Source: JANPLG01 sp964609085 (GTDB lineage Bacteria > Armatimonadota > SYMT01). From it: 44,404 bases of DNA. The stretch is from positions 1-44,404 of the forward strand of contig CAZSRZ010000035.1 of the NCBI GenBank assembly GCA_964609085.1, in the 5' to 3' direction. Below, piece after piece: positions 17,380-24,754 of this stretch. The notes below the pieces were generated by a model that was not told where the DNA came from, searched no databases, and saw nothing but the letters and a program-made list of their open reading frames with translations. Position 1 is the stretch's first letter. The number at the start of each line of letters is the position of its first letter. The position numbers and the translations under genes are program-made.

Positions 17380-17671
17380 CTCGTTTCCGCTGCTGCTTAG
17401 CGCCGCGCTCTTCGTGATCGGTGCATTCGGCGTGTTGACGCGGAAGAACCCGATCGTGATTTTCATGAGCATCGAGCTGATGCTGAATGCGGTGAATCTC
17501 TCCTTCATCACCTTCAGCCAGGCGCGGGGCTATCAGGATGGGCAGATTTTTGCGTTCTTTGTGATGACCGTGGCTGCGGCTGAGGTAGCCGTCGGCCTGG
17601 GGATCATCGTGTCGATCTTCCGGGAACGGCACAACGTCGACGTCGACGAGGTCAGTCTGCTGAAAGGATAG
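17360..17671 (+). CDS. nuoK: NADH-quinone oxidoreductase subunit K
   Basis: A 103-residue three-helix membrane subunit. The key acidic residues are present in the second and third helices: SIELMLNAVNLSF (Glu of helix 2) and AAAEVAVGLGI (Glu of helix 3), which carry protons in the central axis of complex I. ATG 17360 lies within the end of nuoJ. nuoL starts 29 nt downstream. Confidence 0.96.
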   Translation: MPLPIPSSFPLLLSAALFVIGAFGVLTRKNPIVIFMSIELMLNAVNLSFITFSQARGYQDGQIFAFFVMTVAAAEVAVGLGIIVSIFRERHNVDVDEVSLLKG

Positions 17672-17700
17672 GGGCCGCCCGGCCGCCGGACTCTCCACCG

Positions 17701-19992
17701 ATGGAAGATCTGATCAAGTACGTCCCTCTATTCCCGCTCATCGGCGTGCTGGTGAACGGTCTCGCGTTCACGGGGCTCCGACGCACCTATCAGCGCCGCT
17801 TCTGCGGCGTCATCGCCGCCGCGATGGCCGGACTCGCCTTTGTCTTCGCGGTCCTGGTGGCCACCTCGCTCCCCGGATTGCTCCCGCGCGCCTACGCCGA
17901 CGTTGAGGTCTACCGGTGGCTTGAGTTTGCGGGCAGCAGCCTGAGTGTGCCCATGGCGTTCCGGGTGGACGCGCTCTCCGTCACGATGACTCTCGTCGTG
18001 ACGGGCGTCGGCACCCTGATCCACGTCTTCTCGATCGGCTACATGGCGGACGATGAGCGGTTCGGACGCTTCTTTGTCTACCTGAACCTCTTTCTCTTCT
18101 CGATGCTGCTGCTCGTGCTCGCGAACAACTACGTGTTGATGTTCGTTGGGTGGGAAGGGGTGGGGCTCTGCTCCTACCTCTTTATCTTCTGGTTGCTGCT
18201 GATGGTGCTCGCGAACAACTACGGTTTGATGTTCGTTGGCTGGGAGGGCGTGGGGCTCTGCTCCTACCTCCTGATCGGCTTCTGGTTCGAGAAAGTTAGC
18301 GCCTCCCAGGCTGGGAAGAAGGCGTTCATCATCAACCGGATCGGCGACTTTGGATTCCTGCTGGGGATGTTCGCTCTGTTCGCCATCACAGGCTCGCTGG
18401 TTTTCAACTCCCCCGACGGCACAGGCGCTCTGGATCAGGCTAACAAGGTCAACGAAGCGCTCCTCTGGGGACTGCCCGCGGTCACGGTGATTTGCCTCTT
18501 CTTCTTCCTCGCGTGCACCGGCAAGAGCGCTCAACTGCCACTCTACTTCTGGTTGCCCGACGCGATGGAGGGGCCCACGCCAGTTTCGGCCCTGATCCAT
18601 GCCGCGACCATGGTCACCGCTGGCGTCTATCTGGTCGCTCGTTCGGCGCCGCTCTTCGCGCAGTCCGCCGCCGCGCAGACGGTCGTGACCGTCATCGGCG
18701 TGGTCACCGCCCTCTGGGCCGCGCTGATCGCGATCAAGCAGTATGACATCAAGCGCGTGCTCGCCTACTCCACGGTCAGTCAGCTTGGCTTCATGTTCGT
18801 CGGTGTCGGCACGGGCGCGTACGCCGCAGGGATTTCCCACCTGGTGACGCACGCCTTCTTTAAGGCCCTCATGTTCCTTGGAGCGGGCGCGGTGATGCAC
18901 TCGCTCGAGGGCCAGCTCGATATGCGGAAGATGGGCAACCTGAAGAAGCACATGCCCGTCACCTATCTCACCTTTGCTGTGGGGTGGTACTGCATCTGCG
19001 GGCTCCCGCTCGGGTCCGGATTCTTCAGCAAGGACAGCATCCTGGAAGCGGCCTTCCACCGCGGCCAGGAGAACCCGGTGTACATGGGTGTCTTCGCGCT
19101 GGGTGTCCTCGTCGCCGCTCTCACCGGGTTCTATATGACGCGGATGTTCGTGACCGTCTTTCATGGGTCCGAGCGGATCGAGATGGGTGACGAGGGGCAC
19201 GGCCACGATGACGGTCATGGGCACCCCGCGCATCCCACGCCGGGCCATACCGGGCATGGCCACCGGGGGCACGGGCACGCCCACGTGCACCCGGAGTCCG
19301 CGGTCATGAATTGGCCGCTGATCCTGCTCGCCATCGGGTCTGTCCTGGCCGCTGTGGTGGTCTTCCGCCTACCGGGCTTCATCTGGGGCGTCACCAACGG
19401 AATGGTCCCTCACGCGGAAGCCGGCGGCGAACACGGCGGTGGCTACCCGGGGATGTGGCTGCTCCCGAGTGCCGCTACGCTGATGAGCGTACCCACCGTG
19501 GCGGGACTGGTGGCCGCGCTCCTCGGCGTTGGCCTGGCATGGCGGATAGGTCCGGAGAAGTTTGCTCAGGGTTGGTCGAAGAGCGCCGACCGCGGGCTAA
19601 GCCTCCACGCGGACGCCTACGAGGGCGTGCTGCATGCCGTCTTCGTGCGGGGCGGAAGCGCCTTCGCGCAGGCCCTCTACCGCTTTGTGGACCGCCTGAT
19701 CATCGACGGTCTCGTCAACGGGACTGCGGTGGTGGTGGACTACCTGGCGGAGTCCCTGCGGACACTGCAGACCGGGTACGTCCGGAACTATGCTCTGGTG
19801 ATGCTTGCCGGAGCGGTCTTCGTCCTGGGCTGCTTCCTTTTTGTCGTCCAGGACTTCCTGCGGAACCTGAAGCCACAGCAGATGACCACCCTCATCGGGG
19901 TGACGATCGCCGTGATCGTTGTGCTCTTCATCGGCACCGCGTTCTTCGACCGCCGCGAGCCCGCGAGCGAGTCCGACCAGCCCACCAGTTAG
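17701..19992 (+). CDS. nuoL: NADH-quinone oxidoreductase subunit L with duplicated TM5 segment and His-rich loop
   Basis: A 763-residue antiporter-like subunit, long for the family (E. coli NuoL is about 613). The core is intact: FRVDALSVTM, KSAQLPLYFWLPDAMEGPTPVSALIHAATMV, the helix 7/8 region, and the lysine helix ALIAIKQYDIKRVLAYSTVSQLGFM. The C-terminal lateral helix region is also present. Unusual features: residues 131-160 and 161-190 are a tandem repeat of the helix holding GWEGVGLCSYL, so the key glutamate occurs twice (Glu152, Glu182); and residues about 497-525 form a loop with 12 histidines before a normal PESAVMNWPL helix. All other signatures are in frame and unbroken, so it is likely functional. 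Confidence 0.95.
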   Translation: MEDLIKYVPLFPLIGVLVNGLAFTGLRRTYQRRFCGVIAAAMAGLAFVFAVLVATSLPGLLPRAYADVEVYRWLEFAGSSLSVPMAFRVDALSVTMTLVVTGVGTLIHVFSIGYMADDERFGRFFVYLNLFLFSMLLLVLANNYVLMFVGWEGVGLCSYLFIFWLLLMVLANNYGLMFVGWEGVGLCSYLLIGFWFEKVSASQAGKKAFIINRIGDFGFLLGMFALFAITGSLVFNSPDGTGALDQANKVNEALLWGLPAVTVICLFFFLACTGKSAQLPLYFWLPDAMEGPTPVSALIHAATMVTAGVYLVARSAPLFAQSAAAQTVVTVIGVVTALWAALIAIKQYDIKRVLAYSTVSQLGFMFVGVGTGAYAAGISHLVTHAFFKALMFLGAGAVMHSLEGQLDMRKMGNLKKHMPVTYLTFAVGWYCICGLPLGSGFFSKDSILEAAFHRGQENPVYMGVFALGVLVAALTGFYMTRMFVTVFHGSERIEMGDEGHGHDDGHGHPAHPTPGHTGHGHRGHGHAHVHPESAVMNWPLILLAIGSVLAAVVVFRLPGFIWGVTNGMVPHAEAGGEHGGGYPGMWLLPSAATLMSVPTVAGLVAALLGVGLAWRIGPEKFAQGWSKSADRGLSLHADAYEGVLHAVFVRGGSAFAQALYRFVDRLIIDGLVNGTAVVVDYLAESLRTLQTGYVRNYALVMLAGAVFVLGCFLFVVQDFLRNLKPQQMTTLIGVTIAVIVVLFIGTAFFDRREPASESDQPTS
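18091..18270 (+). repeat. nuoL: 90-bp tandem duplication inside nuoL
   Basis: 18091-18180 and 18181-18270 are adjacent copies of a 90-bp unit that agree at 80 of 90 bases. The differences cause five amino-acid changes (L/I, S/W, M/L, L/M, V/G) and three silent changes. Both copies keep ANNY-x-LMFVGWEGVGLCSYL unchanged. The divergence speaks against a simple stutter in assembly. The reading frame is preserved (30 codons). Confidence 0.93.
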
Positions 19993-20020
19993 CCTGACTG
20001 CCCCTATTCCGATCGAACGC

Positions 20021-21817
20021 ATGAACTCAGCCTTCACCCTCAACCTGGTGCTCTACTTCCCGCTGCTCGGGGCGCTGCTCATCGCCTGCCTGCCGCGGGA
20101 CCGTCCGGAATGGACGAGGAACGCGGCCGTCGCTACGTCGGTGCTCACGTTCGTGATTTCACTCGGGTTGTGGGCGGACTTCAACCGCGCCGACAACGCG
20201 CAGTTTCAGTTCCTCACGGCGATCGATTGGATCCCCCAACTCGGCATCCAGTACAAGGTTGGTGCGGACGGGGTTAGCCTGTCCCTGGTCATGCTGACGA
20301 CCATCCTCTCCTTCGTGGCGATCCTCTCCTCCTGGAGTTCGGTCACAACCCGGTCGCGAGAGTACTACATCTTCCTCCTGATCCTGGAGACGGGGATGTT
20401 GGGCGTCTTCACGGCACTCGATCTGGTTCTCTTCTACATTTTCTGGGAAGTCAGCCTGATCCCGATGTACTTCCTCATCGGGATCTGGGGTGGTCCACGT
20501 CGGCAGTACGCCACGATCAAGTTCGTGCTCTACACCCTCGTGGGCGCACTTCTGATGCTCGCCGCGATTGTGTGGGTCTACATCGCGGCCGCACAGGCCG
20601 GGCAGCCGACGTTCGACCTGGAGATTCTGGCGGGCCCGAACAGCCCCCTCAGCTCCGGCAGCACGCTTGACCCGAACATCCGAATGGGCCTCTTCCTTGC
20701 GTTTGCGCTGGCATTCGCCGTGAAGGTGCCGATGTTCCCGCTCCACACCTGGCTGCCCGATGCGCACGTGGAGGCTCCGACGGCAGGTTCCGTCATCCTG
20801 GCCGGCGTGCTGCTGAAGATGGGGACCTACGGCTTTCTGCGGTTCGCGATCCCGCTCTTCCCGGAAGAAGCGCTGCGGCTGGCCCCCATCTTCATGGCGC
20901 TCTCCGTGATCGGCATCATCTACGGCGCGTTGATGGCATACGTGCAGACCGACGTCAAGAGGTTGGTGGCCTACTCCTCCGTTAGCCACCTCGGCTTCTG
21001 CATGCTCGGGCTGTTCTCATTCACCCGAGAAGGCGTCGCCGGTGCGGTGCTGCAAATGATCAACCACGGCCTCAGCACAGGAGCCCTCTTCCTTCTGGTT
21101 GGAATGATCTACGAGCGCCGCCACACCCGGGAGATCAAGGAGTTCGGGGGGCTGTGGAGGGTGATGCCCGTCTTCGGCCTCTTCCTGCTGATCACGATGC
21201 TCTCCAGCGTCGGCCTGCCGGGGTTGAACGGATTCGTGGGCGAGTTCTATGTTCTGCTGGGCACATGGGGCAGGGTGACGGCCGAGCAGCCGTTCAGCGC
21301 TCCCTGGGCCGCCATTCTCGCGTCTTCAGGTGTGATCCTGGGTGCCATCTACATGCTCTGGATGTTCCAGCGGATGATGCAGGGCCCGATCGACCACGAG
21401 GAAAACCGCAAGCTAAAGGACCTGAATGCCCGCGAGATACTGACTTTGGCTCCACTCGTGGCGGGGATGTTCTGGATTGGCATCGCACCGATGCAACTCC
21501 TCGGTATCTTTGATCAGTCCATCGCCAGCCACTATGTGCAGCCGATGGTCGATGCCCACACGCGAGTCGCGGCGAGCAAGGCCGGAGCTCCGCCCGGGGG
21601 CATGCCGGGCGGGCTGCCCGGGGGCATGCCGGGCGGACTACCTGGGGGCATGCCGGGCGGACTACCTGGGGGCATGCCGGGAGGTTTGCCGCCCGGTAGG
21701 CCGGGAAGCGGGCTTCAGGTCCGGCCGGGCGGAACAGGCAGACGGCCGGCGGCACCGCCTCGGGCGGGCGCAGGGGCCGCCCGGCGGCCCGGGACGCGGC
21801 GAGGGGGCACGCGCTGA
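20021..21817 (+). CDS. nuoM: NADH-quinone oxidoreductase subunit M with PGGM/PGGL repeat tail
   Basis: A 598-residue antiporter-like membrane subunit. Conserved parts: VGADGVSLSLVMLTTILSF, the helix with FYIFWEVSLIPMYFLIGIWGG (Glu of helix 5), KVPMFPLHTWLPDAHVEAPTAGSVILAGVLLKMGTYG and AYVQTDVKRLVAYSSVSHLGFCMLG (Lys helix). The normal protein ends near residue 515; the last 75 residues are an added tail starting with four PGGMPGGL repeats (525-556) and then a basic Pro/Gly/Arg stretch. ATG 20021 lies 28 nt after the nuoL stop. Its TGA overlaps the nuoN ATG by one base. Confidence 0.95.
   Translation: MNSAFTLNLVLYFPLLGALLIACLPRDRPEWTRNAAVATSVLTFVISLGLWADFNRADNAQFQFLTAIDWIPQLGIQYKVGADGVSLSLVMLTTILSFVAILSSWSSVTTRSREYYIFLLILETGMLGVFTALDLVLFYIFWEVSLIPMYFLIGIWGGPRRQYATIKFVLYTLVGALLMLAAIVWVYIAAAQAGQPTFDLEILAGPNSPLSSGSTLDPNIRMGLFLAFALAFAVKVPMFPLHTWLPDAHVEAPTAGSVILAGVLLKMGTYGFLRFAIPLFPEEALRLAPIFMALSVIGIIYGALMAYVQTDVKRLVAYSSVSHLGFCMLGLFSFTREGVAGAVLQMINHGLSTGALFLLVGMIYERRHTREIKEFGGLWRVMPVFGLFLLITMLSSVGLPGLNGFVGEFYVLLGTWGRVTAEQPFSAPWAAILASSGVILGAIYMLWMFQRMMQGPIDHEENRKLKDLNAREILTLAPLVAGMFWIGIAPMQLLGIFDQSIASHYVQPMVDAHTRVAASKAGAPPGGMPGGLPGGMPGGLPGGMPGGLPGGMPGGLPPGRPGSGLQVRPGGTGRRPAAPPRAGAGAARRPGTRRGGTR
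21593..21688 (+). repeat. nuoM: Four 24-bp tandem repeats in the nuoM tail
   Basis: Units 21593-21616, 21617-21640, 21641-21664 and 21665-21688 each encode PGGMPGGL and differ by one to a few bases. Because the unit is a multiple of three, copy-number change would lengthen or shorten the tail without a frameshift. Confidence 0.92.
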
Positions 21818-23379
21818 TGACGTTTCCGAATTCCGCGGATATGCTCGCGATCGCGCCGCAACTCCTGCTGAGCTTCTTTGCGATCGTCATCCTCCTCACG
21901 GACGCCATCGTCCCGCGCGTTTCGCGAAAACTGCTCGCCAACGTGGCCATCCTGGGACTGGTGGTCGCGGGAGTGGTGACCGCTATTACGTGGCCGAAGG
22001 AGAACTCAGCCAAGCCGATGATGCAGGGAATGGTCATCGCCGATGGCTACACGGGGTTCTTCACGCTCGTGCTGCTGCTCGGTGCCGCCATCTCCGTCTG
22101 GCTTTCCGTGAAGTATCTGGAGGAGCGGAAATCCCACCGCGGCGAGTACCTGGCGCTGATGCTGTTCACGACGCTTGGCGCCATCATCATGGCGGCCTCG
22201 GTGAACCTGATTTGCGTCTTCATCGGGCTTGAGATCCTCTCCATTTCGCTCTACATCCTCGCCGGCTTTGAGACCGAACGCCGCCAGAGCGATGAGGCCG
22301 CGCTGAAGTACTTCCTGCTCGGTGCGTTCGCCTCGGGCTTCCTCCTCTACGGGATCGCGCTGATCTATGGAGCGTCCGGCACCCTCAGCATCCCAGCGAT
22401 CACCGATGGCCTGCGGGACGCGAGCGGCGGGATCGATGCCGGTAAGCACATGCTGCTGCTGTGCGGGGTCGGCCTGATGCTGGTGGGGTTCGGATTTAAG
22501 GTCGCCGCAGTCCCGTTCCATGTGTGGGCACCGGATGTCTACCAGGGTGCGCCAACCACCATCACCGCCTTCATGTCGGTCATTGCCAAGACCGCGGGTT
22601 TTGCCGCATTCCTGCGCGCCTTCGTGTCCGGCTTCTCCGACCAGAGCCTCCAACTCCAGATCAGCATGGTTCTCGCCAGCGTTGCGGCCCTGACCATGCT
22701 GGTGGGCAACGTGGTCGCCATCGTGCAGCCGAATCTGAAGCGCATGCTGGCGTACTCCAGCATCGCGCACGCCGGCTACATGCTGCTTGGGCTCGTGGCC
22801 GCCATGCGTCCCAGCACCGGGTTTGGCACCACGTCGGACCCACGCGCTGACGCGGTGACCGCGGTCCTCTTCTACTCCCTGGTCTACACCGTGAGCAACC
22901 TGGGAGCGTTCGCGGTGCTCATCGCACTGCGCAAGCGGGGTCAGGAAGTCACCGAGATCGCCGATCTCGCGGGCTTGTCGCAACGCAGTCCCGGGTTGGC
23001 CGCATTGATGGCCCTGTTCGTGCTTTCCCTGGCAGGGCTGCCGCCCACCGCCGGGTTCTTTGGAAAGCTGTTCCTGTTCCAGGCGCTGATCGGGATGAGC
23101 TCACCGCTTCCGTGGCTGGTGATCCTCTTCGCACTCACCAGCGTCGTCTCGTTCTATTACTACCTGGGCGTTGTGAAGGCGATGTACATGGATGCCCCCG
23201 CCGAGGATGTGCGCGATCAGCCTAGTGGAGAGCCGGACCTCTACCTTCGGCTATCGCTCGGTCTCTGCACCCTCGGCGTGATCGTTTTTGGTCTCTGGTC
23301 ATCGCCGGCGATGGGTCTGGCGAAACAGGTGGCCGACCAATTCTTCACCAACCCGGGGGCGTTCAGCGCCATGCGCTGA
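21817..23379 (+). CDS. nuoN: NADH-quinone oxidoreductase subunit N
   Basis: A 520-residue antiporter-like membrane subunit and the last gene of the operon. Conserved parts: FIGLEILSISLYILAGFE (Glu of helix 5), DEAALKYFLLGAFASGFLLYGIALIYG, KVAAVPFHVWAPDVYQGAPTTITAFMSVIAKTAGFAAF, the Lys helix NVVAIVQPNLKRMLAYSSIAHAGYMLLGL, and LSLAGLPPTAGFFGKLFLF. Start overlaps the nuoM stop (TGATG). The final codons and stop lie inside a strong hairpin. Confidence 0.96.
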   Translation: MTFPNSADMLAIAPQLLLSFFAIVILLTDAIVPRVSRKLLANVAILGLVVAGVVTAITWPKENSAKPMMQGMVIADGYTGFFTLVLLLGAAISVWLSVKYLEERKSHRGEYLALMLFTTLGAIIMAASVNLICVFIGLEILSISLYILAGFETERRQSDEAALKYFLLGAFASGFLLYGIALIYGASGTLSIPAITDGLRDASGGIDAGKHMLLLCGVGLMLVGFGFKVAAVPFHVWAPDVYQGAPTTITAFMSVIAKTAGFAAFLRAFVSGFSDQSLQLQISMVLASVAALTMLVGNVVAIVQPNLKRMLAYSSIAHAGYMLLGLVAAMRPSTGFGTTSDPRADAVTAVLFYSLVYTVSNLGAFAVLIALRKRGQEVTEIADLAGLSQRSPGLAALMALFVLSLAGLPPTAGFFGKLFLFQALIGMSSPLPWLVILFALTSVVSFYYYLGVVKAMYMDAPAEDVRDQPSGEPDLYLRLSLGLCTLGVIVFGLWSSPAMGLAKQVADQFFTNPGAFSAMR

Positions 23380-23384
23380 ACGCC
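23358..23384 (+). terminator. 12-bp hairpin across the nuoN stop codon
   Basis: GGCGTTCAGCGC (23358-23369) and GCGCTGAACGCC (23373-23384) are perfect complements with a CAT loop; the TGA stop at 23377-23379 is in the 3' arm. No T-run follows. It may end or protect the 3' end of the long nuo transcript. Confidence 0.5.
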
Positions 23385-23420
23385 TGGCCCTCTCACGTTC
23401 TCCCGCCTGCCGAGAAACGG

Positions 23421-23447
23421 GGAACCTGCCCGGCTGCCGGGGGTTCC
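23421..23447 (+). terminator. Second hairpin downstream of nuoN (11 bp with a bulge)
   Basis: GGAACC-TG-CCCGG, loop CTG, CCGGG-GGTTCC forms an 11-bp stem with a 2-nt bulge. It lies 41 nt after the nuoN stop and 66 nt before the sigma-factor start. No T-run. The same bases also give GGAACCT followed 17 nt later by TCCTA (23445-23449), which resembles an ECF-sigma -35/-10 pair, so an autoregulated promoter is a competing reading. Confidence 0.45.
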
Positions 23448-23513
23448 TACGGGCATCAAGTGGTCTCACGCCGCCGGCCACCGAACGACCTCGGACCGGT
23501 GGGAGTCTGTGAT

Positions 23514-24206
23514 ATGGAAACTACACTTACTCATGCAGGCTATCGCCCTCTGGGTGGGGTGCTGGTCCGAGAGCCGAATCGCCTCGCGGACGGCGCGGTG
23601 AAGATCGGCGAGTCGAGGCCCGAAGTGTCCGGCGAGAGTCCGCAGGTTGAGTGGGTCCGCCGGGCCCGTGCCGGGGATCTGGATGCCTTCGAGAGGCTGT
23701 TCAGTCACTACCAGCGGGGGATCTATAACCTGATCTACCAGATGGTGCGAAGCGAGCAGGACGCCGCGGACCTGACCCAGGACGTCTTCGTTCGCGTCTG
23801 GAAGTCGCTGCCCCGGCTGGAAGCGGTCGAGGCCTTCCCGTCCTGGGTTTACCGGATCGCCGGCAATCTCGCGCGTAACTGGATTCGGGACCACACTCGC
23901 GTGCGAACGGAGTCGTTGGACCAGCCCATCGGGAATGATGAGGATCGCGGGCCGCGCGAAATCGCGGACAGCCGACCGGACCCGGCCGGTCAACTGCAAA
24001 CCCAGTCGACGCAGGACGCCGTCCGGCGGGCGATCATGGGGCTGTCGGAAGACCACCGCACCGTAGTCACCCTCCATCATCTGGAAGGCCTCTCCGTGGA
24101 GGAGATCTCCGGGATCATGGGGTGCTCCGTAGGGACCGTGAAGAGCCGACTCTCGCGAGCACGTGAACATTTGCGCCGCAAGCTTGCCGGATATGTGGAA
24201 AGCTAG
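23514..24206 (+). CDS. ECF-family RNA polymerase sigma factor
   Basis: A 230-residue sigma-70 family protein of the extracytoplasmic-function type. Region 2 runs from about residue 52 to 120: DLDAFERLFSHYQRGIYNLIYQMV, DAADLTQDVFVRVWKSLPRLE and FPSWVYRIAGNLARNWIRD, which bind core polymerase and the -10 element. Region 4 (about 165-225) holds LSEDHRTVVTLHHLEGLSVEEISGIMGCSVGTVKSRLSRAREHLRRKL, a helix-turn-helix for -35 recognition. ATG 23514 is preceded by GGGAG; the frame is open to 23460. The zinc anti-sigma gene begins 17 nt later, so this factor is likely held inactive by it. Confidence 0.94.
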   Translation: METTLTHAGYRPLGGVLVREPNRLADGAVKIGESRPEVSGESPQVEWVRRARAGDLDAFERLFSHYQRGIYNLIYQMVRSEQDAADLTQDVFVRVWKSLPRLEAVEAFPSWVYRIAGNLARNWIRDHTRVRTESLDQPIGNDEDRGPREIADSRPDPAGQLQTQSTQDAVRRAIMGLSEDHRTVVTLHHLEGLSVEEISGIMGCSVGTVKSRLSRAREHLRRKLAGYVES

Positions 24207-24223
24207 GGAGTGGAGAACACGCC

Positions 24224-24754
24224 ATGCTGTGTACGCACGTTCGAGAACGTATCGCAGACTTCTCCGTCGGCATCCTCAGCGGACGGGAATCCGCTGAAAT
24301 TGGGCGCCATCTTGAGATCTGCGCCGATTGCCGAGAAGAACTCCACGCGCTGGAACGAGTAGCGTCGCTGGTTGAGGAACACGGTCGGATCGAACCGCCC
24401 CCGGGACTATTCAACGCGGTGCGCAATCGCATTGAGCTTGGCGAGGTCCGCCGCGACCGTGCACCCTGGTGGTTCTGGTTCAACACGCGCCCGGCCCGCG
24501 GTGTAGCCATGGCCATGGCGGTGGCCTCCGTGGTGGTGCCGCTGCTGCTCCCCGTGCCGCCGTCGGCCTCGCCGATGACCGAGCTGCCGATGCATGGTGA
24601 GGGCTCCAACATGCCGTCCAGCGCCCTGGCCAGTTCCATCCGTCAACACGCAATGTCGGCGGGAAATGGGACGCTGACGGATCGCGTGGCGTGGGAAGCC
24701 ATGGCCCAGCTCGCCGCGCAGGAACACGACGAGCGGGGCCGCGAGGTGCGTTGA
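24224..24754 (+). CDS. Membrane anti-sigma factor with zinc-finger (ZAS) domain
   Basis: A 176-residue protein. The N-terminal ZAS domain shows His29-x3-Cys33-x2-Cys36 (HLEICADC) with a further possible ligand at His5, the pattern of zinc anti-sigma factors that clamp ECF sigma factors. A single membrane helix spans about residues 92-110, leaving about 65 residues outside the cytoplasm, low in recognisable motifs. Its place between the sigma gene and the RseB-like gene fits a regulated-proteolysis or sensor-controlled release of the sigma factor. TGA overlaps the next ATG (TGATG). Confidence 0.9.
   Translation: MLCTHVRERIADFSVGILSGRESAEIGRHLEICADCREELHALERVASLVEEHGRIEPPPGLFNAVRNRIELGEVRRDRAPWWFWFNTRPARGVAMAMAVASVVVPLLLPVPPSASPMTELPMHGEGSNMPSSALASSIRQHAMSAGNGTLTDRVAWEAMAQLAAQEHDERGREVR

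Noticed and set aside
18091..18270. Dismissing the nuoL duplication as a simple assembly stutter
   Set aside because: The two copies differ at 10 of 90 bases, including silent sites, so an exact read-level duplication is unlikely; a strain chimera is still possible and is noted in the finding.
17728..19290. A 520-codon open frame on the minus strand opposite nuoL
   Set aside because: Highly charged His/Glu/Arg/Asp composition with no domain; antisense shadow of the hydrophobic codons of nuoL.
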